Positions 22,201-51,886 of a stretch of 64,000 nucleotides of DNA are shown here, piece after piece; position 1 is the first letter of the stretch; each line of letters begins with the position of its first letter. The position numbers and the translations under genes were made by a program. Source of the stretch: Agapetus fuscipes (Eukaryota > Arthropoda > Insecta > Trichoptera > Glossosomatidae); contig OX637339.1 of NCBI GenBank assembly GCA_951799405.1, positions 5,642,001 to 5,706,000 on the forward strand, in the 5' to 3' direction. The notes beneath the pieces are model-generated. The model was given only the letters and a program-made list of their open reading frames with translations. It did no database searches and was not told the DNA's origin.

Positions 22201-25200
22201 ATAGCCAGGATATTTGTTGCGCTTGCCGGTCATATGCAAAATAAAGTAAGTATGAATCCAACCATTAGTACCATCTCATGCACATTTGAGATGATTAGAA
22301 TTCTAGAGCTAGCTAGCAGAATTGAATACACAATAAGTACCTCCTACGATTGCCTTTAATCCTAAGCCTAAATGAATGCATCCTTAAAATGACTTCCTAA
22401 TGAGGAACGACTGGGTGATATGATTTGTAATGTTTCTAATGAGGAACGACTGGGAAGACTCTTGAGTGATATGATTTGTAATGACTGTGTAGTGGAAATA
22501 ACACGATTTGTAAATGAAGGATTTACACGGAAGTAATTAAAACATGGAGAGGTGTCTTAAAGTATTTATTTTACAATGGAGACATGGGGTATAACATTCA
22601 TTGATGCAAAGTATAAATATATATAACTAGTTACTGTGACGCATCATTATTATTTACTTTCAACTGAAATTTATTACATCTAGCCCAACGTTCTCATTTT
22701 AGTTCAGCAGGATTTACCCCCGTATTCATCAACCTTACTTACACATCACTAGCGCTTAGATTGGTGCCATTTCAAAAACATTACGAAGGGTATAAAAATT
22801 TGACAGGCCATAATTAAACTAACATGGCGGCAACAAAGAAGAGTGAAGCTAGCCATAGATAGGCCGGAAATTTAAATGGACCAATCACAGAGCAGAGATC
22901 TATCTTCAGCCAATGACAGCGCAAAAGCAAGGCCATTTTTAGTGATGTTTGTAAAACCAACGCTCCGACATGTTGATTCGTTAGAAGCAACGTTCTTGGC
23001 TTACGATCGCTATATTTCATGGGTTGTGAATGCGGATGTAAGTTTATGTCATTTATTTACTTGTTCGGTGGCAAGCTGTGTTTCCATTAGATTAGGTATC
23101 AAATAGGTATTTACAAAATAGGCATTCACTATGGTAGTCAAGTACACAAAGTATAAAGCTATACGCTTAGCAAAAATGTATGCAAACTAAAACAGCCCCG
23201 TTAGTGAGCCTTTCAGTTTCCATACATTTTTGGTAAAACACAATGGTTGAGTTTAAAACGTCAAGTTTTATACTTGTGGTCTAGAACTGCCTGCGTAAGC
23301 TAATCAAGAATATTTGCTTTTTAAATTTGAGGTTAGAATAAAATTGCATTCATTTGCAACGGAATATTTTAAGATAAAAAAAACGATCATTCCCTACACA
23401 TTATGTAAATTCTAATCGTAAATCTAAATAAAAAGTAAGAAATAATAACACTGAAATTAATTCTAGAATAATTTTATTTAAAAAAAAAAAAACATATTGG
23501 CAAATAAAGTCTCTTTACATTGTTGATCATGAATTTCAAAATATGTCGGATAAAGAGAGAGTAAATATAAAATATAATATTCACCACCGCTGGGGTGGTC
23601 ATTTAAAAAAAATCCTGCACTCGTGAAAGCTCTCACTCGCTCTCAACTACAAAAAGTTGTTCACGGCGGCTATCCTCAGCGTTGTGGGGCAGAGGCAGGC
23701 ACTCAGTGCAACACAGGTGGTGGGAACAAGCCGGAGTGGCAAGGTGAACTTAAAGAGGTGAGAAACCATGACATCTGCTTCTTTGATAGGTATTAGTGTT
23801 TGTTGACCGGCAGAGTTTATAATGGTACACAAATCATAGAGAATGTGGTTAAAACGGAACTACTGGCGCCATTATGTAATACAATCTCTTTTGTCAGTTA
23901 ACCATGATTTACAAGTTAGCTGTGCTGTTTTGATTGTGATTCATATTTTATATTTTGATAAAAAAAGGCAGGAAAGACATGCCAAAACAAAGAGATATTC
24001 AGGTCAGGTCAAGGTTATTGTGGTATTCATTAATGAGTATTTTGTATTAGAAAAACAAAATGATGACCAGTTGGCAGCCCTGAAGATCCCGAATATCAAT
24101 GGCACCCACATTCATTAAGATCTCTGTCCCACTATTCTGGCTTCACAATAACAAAGCTTTGGCCAGCCATGAAACTACATTGTGGGACGTGGGATGGTAA
24201 TCAACAATCACCATTGCGCTTGGCACGAGTTTTCTCACCTCCCCATATACACCTTTCTGGTGTGGAACACTCACAGCACGGCGGAAACCTGGCAACACTA
24301 CACACTCAACGTAAACAATAGAAAACACATCTTCATTTTGCAGGTCATAAAATCAAAGGTAAAAAAAAGAATCTCGTAACATTCATTATTATAAAATACA
24401 TATAAAAGGCTCCAAATTAGAAATTGTATTTCATGTTAAAATTAAAAATAAATGCATGAAATCACATTGCTATCATTTTTACAGTGTTGCCGTTACTTTC
24501 CATCTTGGCGTTTACGGTTTCCGCCGAGCGTAAACTCAACATCAAGACAAAAATAAATATAAATACTCAGAGACTAATCTATCGTTAAAATGACACATGA
24601 TACAAATTTCCTTTACTTGTTTCGCGGTCCACGCCCTTCATTTGATTATTATTTATTTATCATCTTACACGTTAATGAAATTATTGAATACATATCAACT
24701 GCAGCCCGTTATACATAAAACCAATCTGTGTTCAGTTATCAAGAGAGGGGCAAACGTGTCGGTGAGTTAAATAGTTAGGGATGTGTTGGGGTTGCACACT
24801 TGCAACTATTGCAGCGCTCTCAGGTTTGTGATCTCGCACTCTCAAAGCATCGACACACACAACACTATTCCAACCAAATATAGTCGCCTCACATAGAGAA
24901 GTCAGAGACGAGATTTCCCTAGAGACAAAAGTACACAACAAAGGCAAAAAAAAACAGATTTGTACGTTTCAAGTCAAAACCAAGTGTTAAACTAACATTT
25001 TTTTAAAGCAAAGCAAAGGTCAATTTTTTCTGGCAAATACTTGCTTCCATGCAAGTATTGTACACATTTTAATGTCAAAACTTTATGAATTGTAAAACCT
25101 TAGAAATTATAGTTGAGAAGAATTAACGGATAGGAGTTATTGTCATTGCTACCATCTATGTTTCGAATCTTTGAAAGAAGGAAAGGCTCCATCTTTGCCA

Positions 25201-25512
25201 AGTTTTGACAGAGCACGGCTTCTCTAGCTTGCGAAGGCTTTGCAGAGAGAGAGAGAGGTTTACGTTAGAAGCGAGCAGCCCAAGCGCATCTTTGATTGTT
25301 CGAGCCATTTCACACTTAAGACACATTCTGCTTGTTTTTTTCTGTCTAACGAGGGGTCGTAAGTTAGTAATGTATGAAAACTTTGACAGTTTGTCCGGTA
25401 ATTGATGGGCAGTCCTGCGTTGTGTGAAGTGGCCCGTGTGGTATGCAGGTAGGCATGTAACTCTATGGGGGAGTGTGTAGTGTGTGTGGCGGTGTGCTGG
25501 CTGTACAATGAC

Positions 25513-42248
<16,736 letters not shown>

Positions 42249-42798
42249 ATTTTGTGGTGGGAGAAATTAACGTACGAGACGTTAATGGTGATTTAAGGAG
42301 TTTATACCTTTTCACGACACAAATTCATGCGAATAAGGCGGTATAAACTACCCGCGACCTCCCGAACCAACTTATACAAAATGGCGCAAATCTGATGTGA
42401 CGTCATGCATGCTAAATTTCAGCCAGTGTGCTCTGGTGGTAGATAAAAGAACTGAAAATAAATTCAAACTGGCACGGTACCAACTGTCGAAACAGTGGAA
42501 AAATAGAAATGATAAAAAATATTAATGAAAATAAACGCGAAGTAAATACACACAAACATTTCTGGTAAATTGAGTTTCTTTTATCAGTTCCCTTTCATTT
42601 TTATCTCTTTTGTCATGAAGTTTTTCTTATTTTAAAAATAAAAACTACCTATCATTAATATAACAGCCATAAATGATAACAATTTTGTTTATGGTATTTC
42701 GAGGCCCACCTTCCACGATTTTCAGCAAATTCTTTCTTTTCTTCCGGTGACGCGTGGTGTGTTCTCGTCGTCTCGGAGTTTTTAAAAACTAAATAAAA
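42249..42798. promoter_or_regulatory. Bidirectional PP2A/RACK1 promoter region
   Basis: The 550 bp between the two start codons must hold both promoters and 5' UTRs, unless upstream noncoding exons exist. A consensus CRE, TGACGTCA, is at 42398-42405. A YY1-like AAAATGGCGC is at 42378-42387. A pyrimidine tract TCTTTCTTTTCTTCC (42731-42745) is followed by CGG and fits the 5'-TOP start expected for RACK1. I see no TATA box near either gene. Confidence 0.6.
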
Positions 42799-45700
42799 AT
42801 GACTGAAACTCTACAACTGAGAGGCAAACTCACCGGCCACAATGGCTGGGTTACCCAAATTGCTACAAACCCCAAATATCCCGACATGATCTTGTCTGCA
42901 TCCAGAGGTATGTTTATTTTTAGTCAAAATTAAATATAACCTCTACACTTCGTTTTTTTTTGTATCCGATTTCATCCACGCCTGTTTGAAAGTAATTTAA
43001 TATTTCGAAGGGAGATTATGTTGTCAATATACTTGAGTATCGATGGATATTGTTTATTTGAACGCACATGATGTATAAATCAACTTAACCACGTGAAATA
43101 TCGTGAGCGGTTAGCGGATATGGGACTGATTTCTTACCATACGAAACCTCTTATCAAATGATGTAAAATCCTGTTTTCATGTTTATTTTTAAATTAATAT
43201 TTCAGACAAGACCTTGATTGTTTGGAAGTTGACCAGGAACGACGTCCAATATGGCGTCCCCAGCAAGAGGTTGTATGGACATTCCCACTTCATCTCTGAC
43301 GTGGTCCTCTCCAGTGATGGAAACTACGCTCTCTCTGGATCTTGGGACAAGACCCTCCGTCTGTGGGATCTGGGCGCTTGCAAGACCACTCGTTATTTCG
43401 AAGGCCATACCAAGGTGTGAAATTTTACAGTTTTTCTGTCGTCTTGCTTGAAAAGAGCCTGTCGTAGGCAGAAGAGTTGGTTTGTGGTGAAAGCCCGGCG
43501 GGGCAGAAGAAATTGTGGAACTCTGCGATGCCTATGCACGGCTTGTTGATGTAAGTAGTAGTTTAGGAAATATTGTGGTAGACTGAAAGCTTTGTAAAAT
43601 AAAAATTATTTAGTGGAATTAATTTATGCACTGTTGGTTGTATTTATATTTATCCATTGACATCTAATAGTTGATGTTAAAGCTAGTGCCATGCGTTTTA
43701 TTTAAAAATGTCATTCCAGTTGCCAACGCCTTGTCCGCTCGACAATAATATGATTAATATTCAACATCAAGCATGCAAGGAATTTCTCAAATTCTATTTT
43801 ATGGCAAAAGCATTGAACGCATTGATCCAGTTCAATTTGAATCTTAAATTTACGACAGACCTAACGTTCACATCCAAAAACTAATTTTACTGAGCTCTCT
43901 TATAGTTTTTGACTCACAACTTCACCATTGCCATCTAAACACAAAGATTATCTTTTTTAAATGTATTCTTATCAATTAATGTGTTGACTAAATCCACTGA
44001 AATCATGCCCTTCTTAACAACTTATTGTGTATTCAGGATGTCCTCTCCGTGGCCTTCTCTGCTGACAACCGTCAGATTGTCTCTGGCTCGCGCGACAAGA
44101 CCATCAAGCTGTGGAACACGCTGGCCGAGTGCAAGTTCACCATCCAGGAGGAGGGGCACTCTGACTGGGTGTCCTGCGTGCGCTTCTCCCCCAACCACAC
44201 CAACCCCATCATCGTGTCTGCTGGCTGGGACCGCGCCGTCAAGGTGAGAGCTGAGCTTCTATCTCTAGACCACTCTCTGTAATAAAGTGTTATAGAATGT
44301 GTAATGATAAAGATTTTAGTCCTTTCGTGATTAATGGTGTTCAAGATAGAATTTTAGTTGGATGAAATGTCACTTGTCTTTGCAACTATTGTCTGTTCTT
44401 CTTCAATGCGTTACAGCTTAATTCACCCTTTGATGCACACCTGAACTGCGAGAGAAAGGGTCTTTTTTTGGGTCATTGAAAAGATCCACAACAACTTGAT
44501 GGCATTTTTGGACGTTTTTTTTGTTTATTATTTATTATTAGTTGAAGATGTTTTTTAAAGTTCTTTTAAGTTAGACACTTTTGAGTTTGCTCATCACTTG
44601 AAGGACTTATTCCCAGCTGTTGAAAATAAGATGACATTCTCGCAAGTGATAGTAGACATCAGAGGGATCTGACACAGCACTGGAAAGAAAAGGAGAATCA
44701 AATTGGCTAGTCAAGTTTTGCAACCTTTTTCTTATCGAAATAAGGATCCATTTCCTGCAAAGAAAAGTGAACCATTCTTGATCATTATTCTATCTACTCT
44801 AATGTAAACTGAAACAAGTATTTTGTGGTCATACTCTGAGGCAATAACTTCTGTATTATAACTGGTTTCTATTGAGTTTTTAGATATTTTTAATAATGTT
44901 TGTATTATTTGTCTAGGTCTGGAACCTGACCAACTGCAAGTTGAAGATCAACCACACGGGCCACACCGGCTACCTGAACACAGTGACCGTCTCCCCCGAT
45001 GGCTCCCTGTGCGCGTCTGGCGGCAAGGACTGCAAGGCCATGCTGTGGGACCTCAACGATGGCAAGCACCTGCACACACTGGACCACAATGACATCATCC
45101 AGGCCCTCTGCTTCTCCCCCAACAGATACTGGCTGTGCGCTGCCTTCGGGCCCTCCATCAAGATCTGGGTAAGTCACATCATCGTCAACCCACAGTAAAT
45201 TGAAGAGGAGTTGAGGTTTACATGGCTGATGGTCGACACTGTAGAGTTTCTTATCGGGATTGCTTGCCATGGTCAATTGGAGTTGGTCCTTCCAGAATCT
45301 TTGCACATGTCTGCGATGGGCGTATCGTCTGGAAGATTCAATAGGTTACGCCAGCAGATCCTGGAAAGAAACTCCGCTGCCAAATCAAGTTATAGTTAAA
45401 ATATAAAATGATAACTGTGGAAACAATGAATGATGAAAGACTAGCAAAGTGCATGTATAGAAGAAATGTGAAAAGCAGAATAAGAAACGGAAGGCGAAGA
45501 GAAGTACCACTTGAAATGGAATATTCAGAGTGAATGTAAAAGAAAGAAGTGCATGAAAAAGGTGATGTGTATTGATGAAGTGAGTGTGGTGTGCAAGGAT
45601 AGGAAAAGGTAACTCTGTAGAGGCTCTAGCTACCTCTAGTGAAATAGTGAGAGATACAGTATCACACAATAGAGCAGTTGATAAATGTTCATTCTCTTAC

Positions 45701-46138
45701 AAGGAGTGAACGGCTATGAAAAAAATCAGCATTATTTTGGAGGTGCCTTTCAACTGTCATTCAAAGTTTCCACCCATGTAGAATCCAGTAACCACAAGGC
45801 TTAATGAACCAATATTGTAAGATCTTTGTCATTTGAACCACGTCCTGCGGATCAAAAGGTTTTGTTGAAATAATCTTATTGGATTAATGTAACTTGTGTT
45901 TGGCTTTATAAATGGCAGTTTTCCTTTTGATTGCATTCTCTTATGACTGTTTGATTTTCAGGATCTTGAGAGCAAGGAGATGGTTGAGGAGCTCCGCCCC
46001 GAGGTTGTCTCCCAGTCCTCCAAGGCCGTGCCCATCCAGTGCCTCTCCCTGGCCTGGTCCACCGACGGTCAGACCCTGTTTGCCGGCTACAGCGACAACA
46101 CCATCAGGGTGTGGCAGGTGTCTGTGTCAGCGCGATAA
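42799..46138 (+). CDS. Rack1: RACK1, complete
   Basis: Receptor for activated C kinase 1: a seven-blade WD40 propeller that is a core protein of the 40S ribosomal subunit (head, near the mRNA exit) and scaffolds PKC and other signalling proteins. Exons: 42799-42907, 43206-43414, 44037-44243, 44917-45168, 45962-46138; 954 nt, 317 aa, the usual length. Start [22 protein letters not shown] blades end with LIVWK, LRLWD, IKLWN, VKVWN, AMLWD, IKIWD and IRVWQ. The ribosome-contacting SRDKT segments are present. The C-terminus is WQVSVSAR. Translation initiates in an AATAAAAATG context. Highly conserved throughout; no oddities. Confidence 0.98.
45209..45660. repeat. Family G and RTE scraps in RACK1 intron 4
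   Basis: 45209-45330 matches family G (TTACATGGCTGATGGTCGAC; GGTCAATTGGAGTTGGTCCT). 45415-45660 is a plus-strand RTE tail (ATGAATGATGAAAGACTAGC) with several frameshifts. Confidence 0.45.
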
Positions 46139-46242
46139 ACCAACAACCATTCCCAACTCCATCATCATGTGCTGTAGTCCGATAATTGTATTCTCGCAAA
46201 TGTGCTGACATGTCTCTGTAAATATAATTATTGTGAACTACA

Positions 46243-46248
46243 ATAAAA
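46243..46248 (+). terminator. Poly(A) signal of RACK1
   Basis: AATAAA 105 bp after the stop codon, a short 3' UTR typical of this gene. Confidence 0.7.
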
Positions 46249-46789
46249 TGTCTGAAGAATATTTTAAGTCTTATTTATTTAATTGTACATAATACTAGTT
46301 GTAAGTTTTGTTAATAAAAGAATATTTTTGTAATGCATTTCTCTCATTCTAATATTGATGAAATCAGCAGGACAGTATCTTCAGACTTTTGTATAAACAC
46401 AGAGTAAGAACTCAACGAGAGCTTGTTCAGCTAGAATAGTTAGCAAATACAGAGGCTGAACACTTACAGAAATTGACATTTACTTTAGTGATGTTACAAA
46501 ACCACATGATGTCGCTCTTATGGATTTATTATGTCTTACCAGTCATTCTTTTGATTTGTGACGAATAAAGAAGAACTGATGGTTAACATTGCCAAATTTT
46601 ACCTTTAAAAAAAACGGAACGTGTCATATCTTAGCTTTGATTCCCTTGTACTTGGGCTTGATTCTAGGCTCCTTCAAGAAATTGTCGGATCACAGGATTG
46701 TGAAAGGTAGTATTCTCTTAAGGCCAGTTGACAAGAATTCAATCAAAATGAGAGCTGCTCCTCGCTGACTGTCTCTGCCTCTCTGTTCC

Positions 46790-46930
46790 AAACATTTTTG
46801 AATCTGGAACTTTTTTCTCAGCAAGAAAATGTCAGTCTTGTATGGAACTGCAATCCTTAGCAACCAATACCAACACGTTATTTGCTTTTTCCACATTTAT
46901 CTGTATCAATTCACGTGGGGACCTCATTCC
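46790..46930. repeat. Family H repeat, inverted
   Basis: Reverse complement carries GAGGTCCCCACGTGAATTGA, AAAAGCAAATAACG and CTGACATTTTCTTGCTGAGA in the same order as 2361-2525. Confidence 0.5.
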
Positions 46931-47039
46931 CATCTTTGAAAAAAAGCAACCAGCTGAAGCACTCGTTGCCAAAATGGTGAGGATAAGGTTCATCAAACTA
47001 CTCTTCGAAGAATTGTTGGTAGGATTTTAATTTGTAAGT

Positions 47040-47345
47040 ATACCTACATGCAGCATTTGTAAGTGCAAACTTGCATGTCTGTTTGTGGGCATCCATTTAA
47101 AATTAATTTTAAATGTTTTTTTACAGATGAAATTTTTTGATATATTTGATTTAATTTGTATTTTTATTAAATAACCAAAGTTTGAATTCACTTTACAATT
47201 CTTTATTTATGTCAAGCACTTTCGCCTACAATGGCATCATCAGGACGAAAGTGCTTGACATAAATAAAGAATTATAAATGTGAATTAAAATTTTGGTTAT
47301 TTAATTAATATATAATGGACTTTCACTGTGTAAACCACCAAACCC
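47040..47345. mobile_element. Hairpin element (hammerhead-like) inside a family A copy
   Basis: 47040-47130 is family A (TGCAGCATTTGTAAGTGCAA, TGTCTGTTTGTGGGCATCCA). At about 47165-47300 an inverted repeat with arms around AATTCTTTATTTATGTCAAG encloses a short loop. On the minus strand the loop region reads CCTGATGATGCC...GGCGAAAG (47244-47219), a hammerhead-like core. The right end GGACTTTCACTGTGTAAACC matches the start of the insert at 39203 in reverse. Confidence 0.5.
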
Positions 47346-47390
47346 TTACAAACATGATTTAATTGGATTCTTAAATCGAAGTTACTAATA

Positions 47391-47640
47391 TATCGCCACC
47401 TTAAAGGTAAAACTGAATAAGTATTAAGTACTGATTCACTGATTTAAGAAATTGTGGATTTAAAATTTTATTAGGAGTAACTTCTCGTAGAAAGTGAACT
47501 TATAAGGAAGTGCGCATGAACATCTTCAAAACAAAAATGATTTTCACACTTTTTTAGTGTTTTCTCTCGCAGAAAATAGAAAAAAGTGCATTCGTCTGAG
47601 CGTCACTTATTCAGTTTACCTTTAAGATATCAATATATTA
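47391..47640 (-). repeat. MITE F, full length
   Basis: ACCTTAAAGGTAAAACTGAA at the left, CTTATTCAGTTTACCTTTAA at the right, body inverted relative to 10798. Confidence 0.65.
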
Positions 47641-48699
47641 GTTCACTTTTTGAAACATGTGAATTCCTCAAATGCAGAAGTGTCCAGTAAAGAAGATATT
47701 CAATTTTCCATATCGGAGAACTAAGTCCAATCTTAAGTAGCTCAGGAGAGTGGCATCCATTTGTAAAATAACTAACTGTTGGATTCAGGTGGAGTAAATA
47801 AAACGCACAAGGAATTGATGAAGTATTATATTTTGTCTTATGAACCAAAACAGATGGATTATAAAAAAAAGGTCACTACACATAGTGGGCTAACAATGTA
47901 GCATCATCGTTTCAAATTGAAATATTTATTTTCACTTATCCTTATAGCTATGCAGTAGGCTTACAACGCTAACATAAAATAGTACATTTACACACTTTAA
48001 CGTATGCATCTCTTCTCCTTTAATCTTGGCAAATAATATAGAAATAATCGTCGGCTATAATTTTACCAATAATACAAGTCTGGATAGGATTATCATAATT
48101 TCAATATAATTTGACATAAATGTTACTTGGTAACATTCTAAATACAGTAATAACATCAAGCAAAAATTTAACAAGCGACTCAAGCAGCTTTCAAATATTT
48201 TTTGAGGCACAGGACAACCCTTAAATTGTTATCAAAACCAAGGAATAAGAAAGAGAATCAATTGTTTTTATTTAGGAAATTATGAATGCTACAAGTTCCT
48301 CTACATAATGGTCTCGGAAAAGTAAGAAATCCCTCGGCTATGGCTAAAATGGATTCCAGATAATAAGGATTTTTTCTAGTTCACAGCATTGCGAAACACA
48401 TGCAGTTGACGAATACGCTAAATGTAGTACATAGCGCTTTAGTGTATTTTCAAACTCAACTACTTGCATAATTTTGTGTTGAAGTTGTGACTTCCTGACA
48501 TGCCTCTAGCCTGGCCAAGGGAAATCCCATTTTTCCCCACATTTTAATGTGTAATTTTTCATCCTCCGTTTCTACAGAAATAGTTAGAAATATTAATTTT
48601 AACTTAAGGGTTTTCTTGACTGCAGCGCCCAAAACATTTCTCGTAATACCAACAATACAAATTAATGAGGATATATACTTTTTTATACACAAAATAAAT

Positions 48700-48840
48700 G
48701 CACTCTTCTTTAAAAAAACATAAATAATAGCTCAATAATGATACCTGATGATGACCTTCTAGGTCGAAAACGTTCGTAATTTTGTTTTAAAGATTTTAAT
48801 CTTTTAAATAAAGTCTATAGTGAAAATAAACAGTGTTTTG
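48700..48840 (+). mobile_element. Hammerhead-like 3' terminus
   Basis: CTGATGA (48745-48751), then GACCT-TCT-AGGTC as stem II, then GAAA (48766-48769) followed by ACGTTCGTAA. This is the closest match to the hammerhead consensus in the window, with one extra U between CTGATGA and stem II. The sequence after it (AAATAAAGTCTATAGTGAAA) resembles the 3' flanks of the other hairpin elements. Confidence 0.5.
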
Positions 48841-50021
48841 CTTGAAAAATTTCATCCAAAAATTATAAATTGAAATAAATAATAGCATTCGTTGTAGCTG
48901 AATTTTATACAATTTATAAAAACTACATTTCCTGTGATGAAATAAGAATAAAGAGAACAAAGCAAATGACTTTTTTTTGGTATGTTAACAAAAAAGGAAT
49001 AACTGGTACCTACTGAATTTTTAGTGTAAATATATTAACTGATGAGTCAAGATTAGAAAAGAAAACTTCCTACAAAATAAAATAAAGAAAACTAAAAGAA
49101 TAAAGCTACGCTACATACCTACAGAAAATATTCCTAAAATCCACATTTTATACAGATAATAATATTTCTATTTATTTAATTAATACAAAAATAAATAATA
49201 AAAATTATATAGTAATTCATTGTACAGAGTCAACATAATATAACTTATTATTAGCGATAATATGGGGTTCGATGAGGTCCTCGGAAAATACTTAAAATTC
49301 CCTAGAAAGCACTTAACCTACGCATGTATCCTAACTTTATAATGAATTTGGCATTCCGTTGTCTTTTGAAAATATATAGTTTTTTACAATTATATGTAAA
49401 AATTGGAAATAATACACAGTATGGGTTAATATATTATATTACAAATATCTAATAATTTTTTGCTGTAATGCCAATATGTCTACATAAAAATATAATCTTT
49501 CTTTACAAAGGTATGGGAATAGCATTGCTCTCTCACATGAGATGACTTTCAAAATAATCATGCATCACAACACATGCAAATCGGGGTTTCAAAGAAACTC
49601 AAGCAATATAATAAATGATGACATAGTTTACTCAGGTTAGACCATGTTCTACTTGCAGTAATATAGTCTGCCGACATTTTGTTCCCTCAAGCAGGAAACA
49701 GTTTCAAGGCTCAAAGCGACGGAGTACAAATATAATATATGGACAAAAAGAGTCGTGCAGCGTAGCTTCTCCAGGTGACAAGTTGGAAGTTGGCCAGTGA
49801 GGACAGGAGGAACTGGAGGCGAATGTACAGGAGGCCAAAGAGAGATATGGGCTGTAGCAACATCAGAAGAAGATAGAGTGGTACTAAAAGGTGCACAGAA
49901 ATATCAAAGTCATTTGAAGATTACGCTACAAGCTCAGTATTTATTAAAGAATATCTTATTCCAGCTAGAATTAAGCTTAGTCTTGAGTAAGAACATAGAA
50001 TGTATTGAATATGAGTTTTAG

Positions 50022-50330
50022 GCTTACACGGCCGACTGTTGACACTTGCCCTGGTCTATTGGAGCTGGAGCTTACAGACATTTCATATTGATAGAATGCA
50101 TTGTTGTTAGGATGAGTGAACCGGTTTTTACCTGGAGCGAGCACCCCATACAGGCAAATGCACCTATAAGGTAGGCAACTTGTGATAAAAAATGCATTTA
50201 ATGTTGAAATTGAAATGCGTGGTTAAATTTGAGCCATTGTCTGGCACATAGTGGAGGAGCCCCACACCAGAAGACACTCTCCTGGCCTGAAAGTCCTCCA
50301 TGAAGCCACGCCAGGAGCAGTGAAGTGGAA
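50022..50330. repeat. Family G, partial MITE E, LINE zinc-knuckle scrap
   Basis: 50022-50090: GGCTTACACGGCCGACTGTT, family G. 50125-50230: inverted MITE E (GCACCCCATACAGGCAAATG). 50235-50330: CATAGTGGAGGAGCCCCACA, like the LINE remnant at 21940. Confidence 0.45.
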
Positions 50331-51412
50331 AGAGAATTCGAATCTGCGCCGGTGACGAAGCTCAATGGCTAAAAAATTGCTATTCTTGCAAGCAATCGGT
50401 AAAGAGATGTGAGTAAGTAATCATTGTTTTAAAATAAATACAAAGAAAAACTCAGTCATAGTGTCTTATCAAAAGAGGTATGGAAACTAGAACAGTGCCT
50501 CTAGTGAGTGTTTTACTTTTCATTTATATATTTGGGGTCCTGGAAGCTACACCATTTTAATTTTATTAAAAGTAGGTACAAGAAAATGTTAATTTCCAAA
50601 ATAATCATGCATCTATTTGATAATGGACTCAAATAAAAAAATTCTGAACAGGCAAACGTCTGTGCGACGAGGATCCTTAGCAACCAAAAACAAAATATTT
50701 CTTTGCCTTTTCTTATTTGCAACTCAGCCATGTGATTTCACAATCTGGTTGTCAGTAGAATATTTCTTGAGTCAATTTGCGAGCAGTGTATCGTATTGTA
50801 GCCATGTAAAATTAATAGATTTTCAAATAATATTTAAGTTTCATAACACCTGATGTCACAATGCGTTGTTTGTCGACCACCTTTTTCCAATTCACACAGC
50901 AATGTCCCCCTTCTTCCTACGCCAACTAAGCAAATATTAGTTTTGATTATAAAATTCACTACAGGTAGACACATACAAGTATATAATGGATTATTTCATG
51001 ATTACAATATTTATATCAATAGAGAGTGTGGCAGAGTTTCAGCATCATGTGAGTCGTGTAGAGATAAATGTATGGACACATAAATGTCATTTTCCATGCT
51101 TCTATATTTGTCTCATTTCCAATGCTGCCTTTGGCTTTATACAACTCTAATATAAGAGTTTCATGTTGGATAAGTATTTACTTTTTACATTTTGATAAAC
51201 AGTATTCAATGTAAACTATTTTTTCATCAATGATTCAGAAAAAATATACGGCTATTTAGTGGTGAGAAAAATATCCAAAAAACAATAACAAATTCACAAA
51301 TTGTAGGGACTTTCCAAGTTTACAGAACCTAAATTTTATAACAATAGTAAGTCAACTTTAAGCATTAAATCTCAAATTATCAGACCATTCCTGATGTCCA
51401 AATTTACTCACA

Positions 51413-51886
51413 TTACTCCATTGTTAAAGAAACTGTATCGGTTAACATGTTCTTTGAGATGAGTTTAAGTGCCAGACGCTCAGATCTGTGGGGTATGGGG
51501 AAATGGAATTGGTACAGCTGCGCCATCAGACACGCACTAATTTTGTGGACTGTGCTTTCCGCTTTGCGGGCCCAATGGAGTGGAACAGACTTCCATCTAC
51601 TGTGAGGAAGGCAAAAACTGTCGGTGTCACATCTAATCTAATCTAAGTTGCAAAGATATGTTACGTTGGAGATTCACATTACATGCATTCCCACAACCAG
51701 ACACGTACAAGTTCACGCTTGCACGTGCCTCATGTGAGCCTACATCATAAAAACCAATCTCAAATGGACATACACCCTGCAACTCTTGCCGTCCTTCCCT
51801 GTAACAGGGGTGACACATCTTTACAAAAAATCTTATCCGTGATTTGAGAGGGCCCTTGAGGTGTGACACACACAAAAACGGATCGC
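51413..51886 (+). mobile_element. LINE 3' end carrying a family A segment
   Basis: 51413-51629 is the coding end of the 19067-type LINE (TTTGTGGACTGTGCTTTCCG ... GGCAAAAACTGTCGGTGTC). 51630-51815 is a family A element on the minus strand without its head. 51816-51886 resumes the LINE (CATCTTTACAAAAAATCTTA to the GAGGGCCCTTGAGGTGTGAC tail). About 22 bp of LINE sequence present in the 34080 copy are missing at the junction. Confidence 0.7.

Larger units (their letters stand above)
15844..25512. other. Intergenic region between SLC25A16 and PP2A 3' ends
   Basis: The two genes converge here. The spacer holds SINE-B, MITEs I, E and a TIR MITE, a LINE and LINE fragments (listed separately). In 17000-18890, 20960-21640 and 22250-25500 I recognise no gene. 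22730-22760 begins with CCCCGTATTCATCAACC, which looks like a transposon end without a visible partner. ATTAAA/AATAAA candidates for PP2A on the minus strand lie near 25066-25071 and 24650. Confidence 0.6.

Noticed and set aside
22820..22930. CCAAT boxes (GACCAATCAC, AGCCAATGAC) and AACATGGCGGC, possible promoter
   Set aside because: No conserved first exon nearby on either strand; could be part of a repeat.
24060..24120. Possible Harbinger transposase motif (PNINGTHIH)
   Set aside because: Only about ten residues match and no flanking transposase motifs follow in any frame.
49711..50021. Open frames on both strands near 49.7-50.0 kb as a candidate gene end
   Set aside because: No domain, no splice partner and AT-rich surroundings; not supportable.
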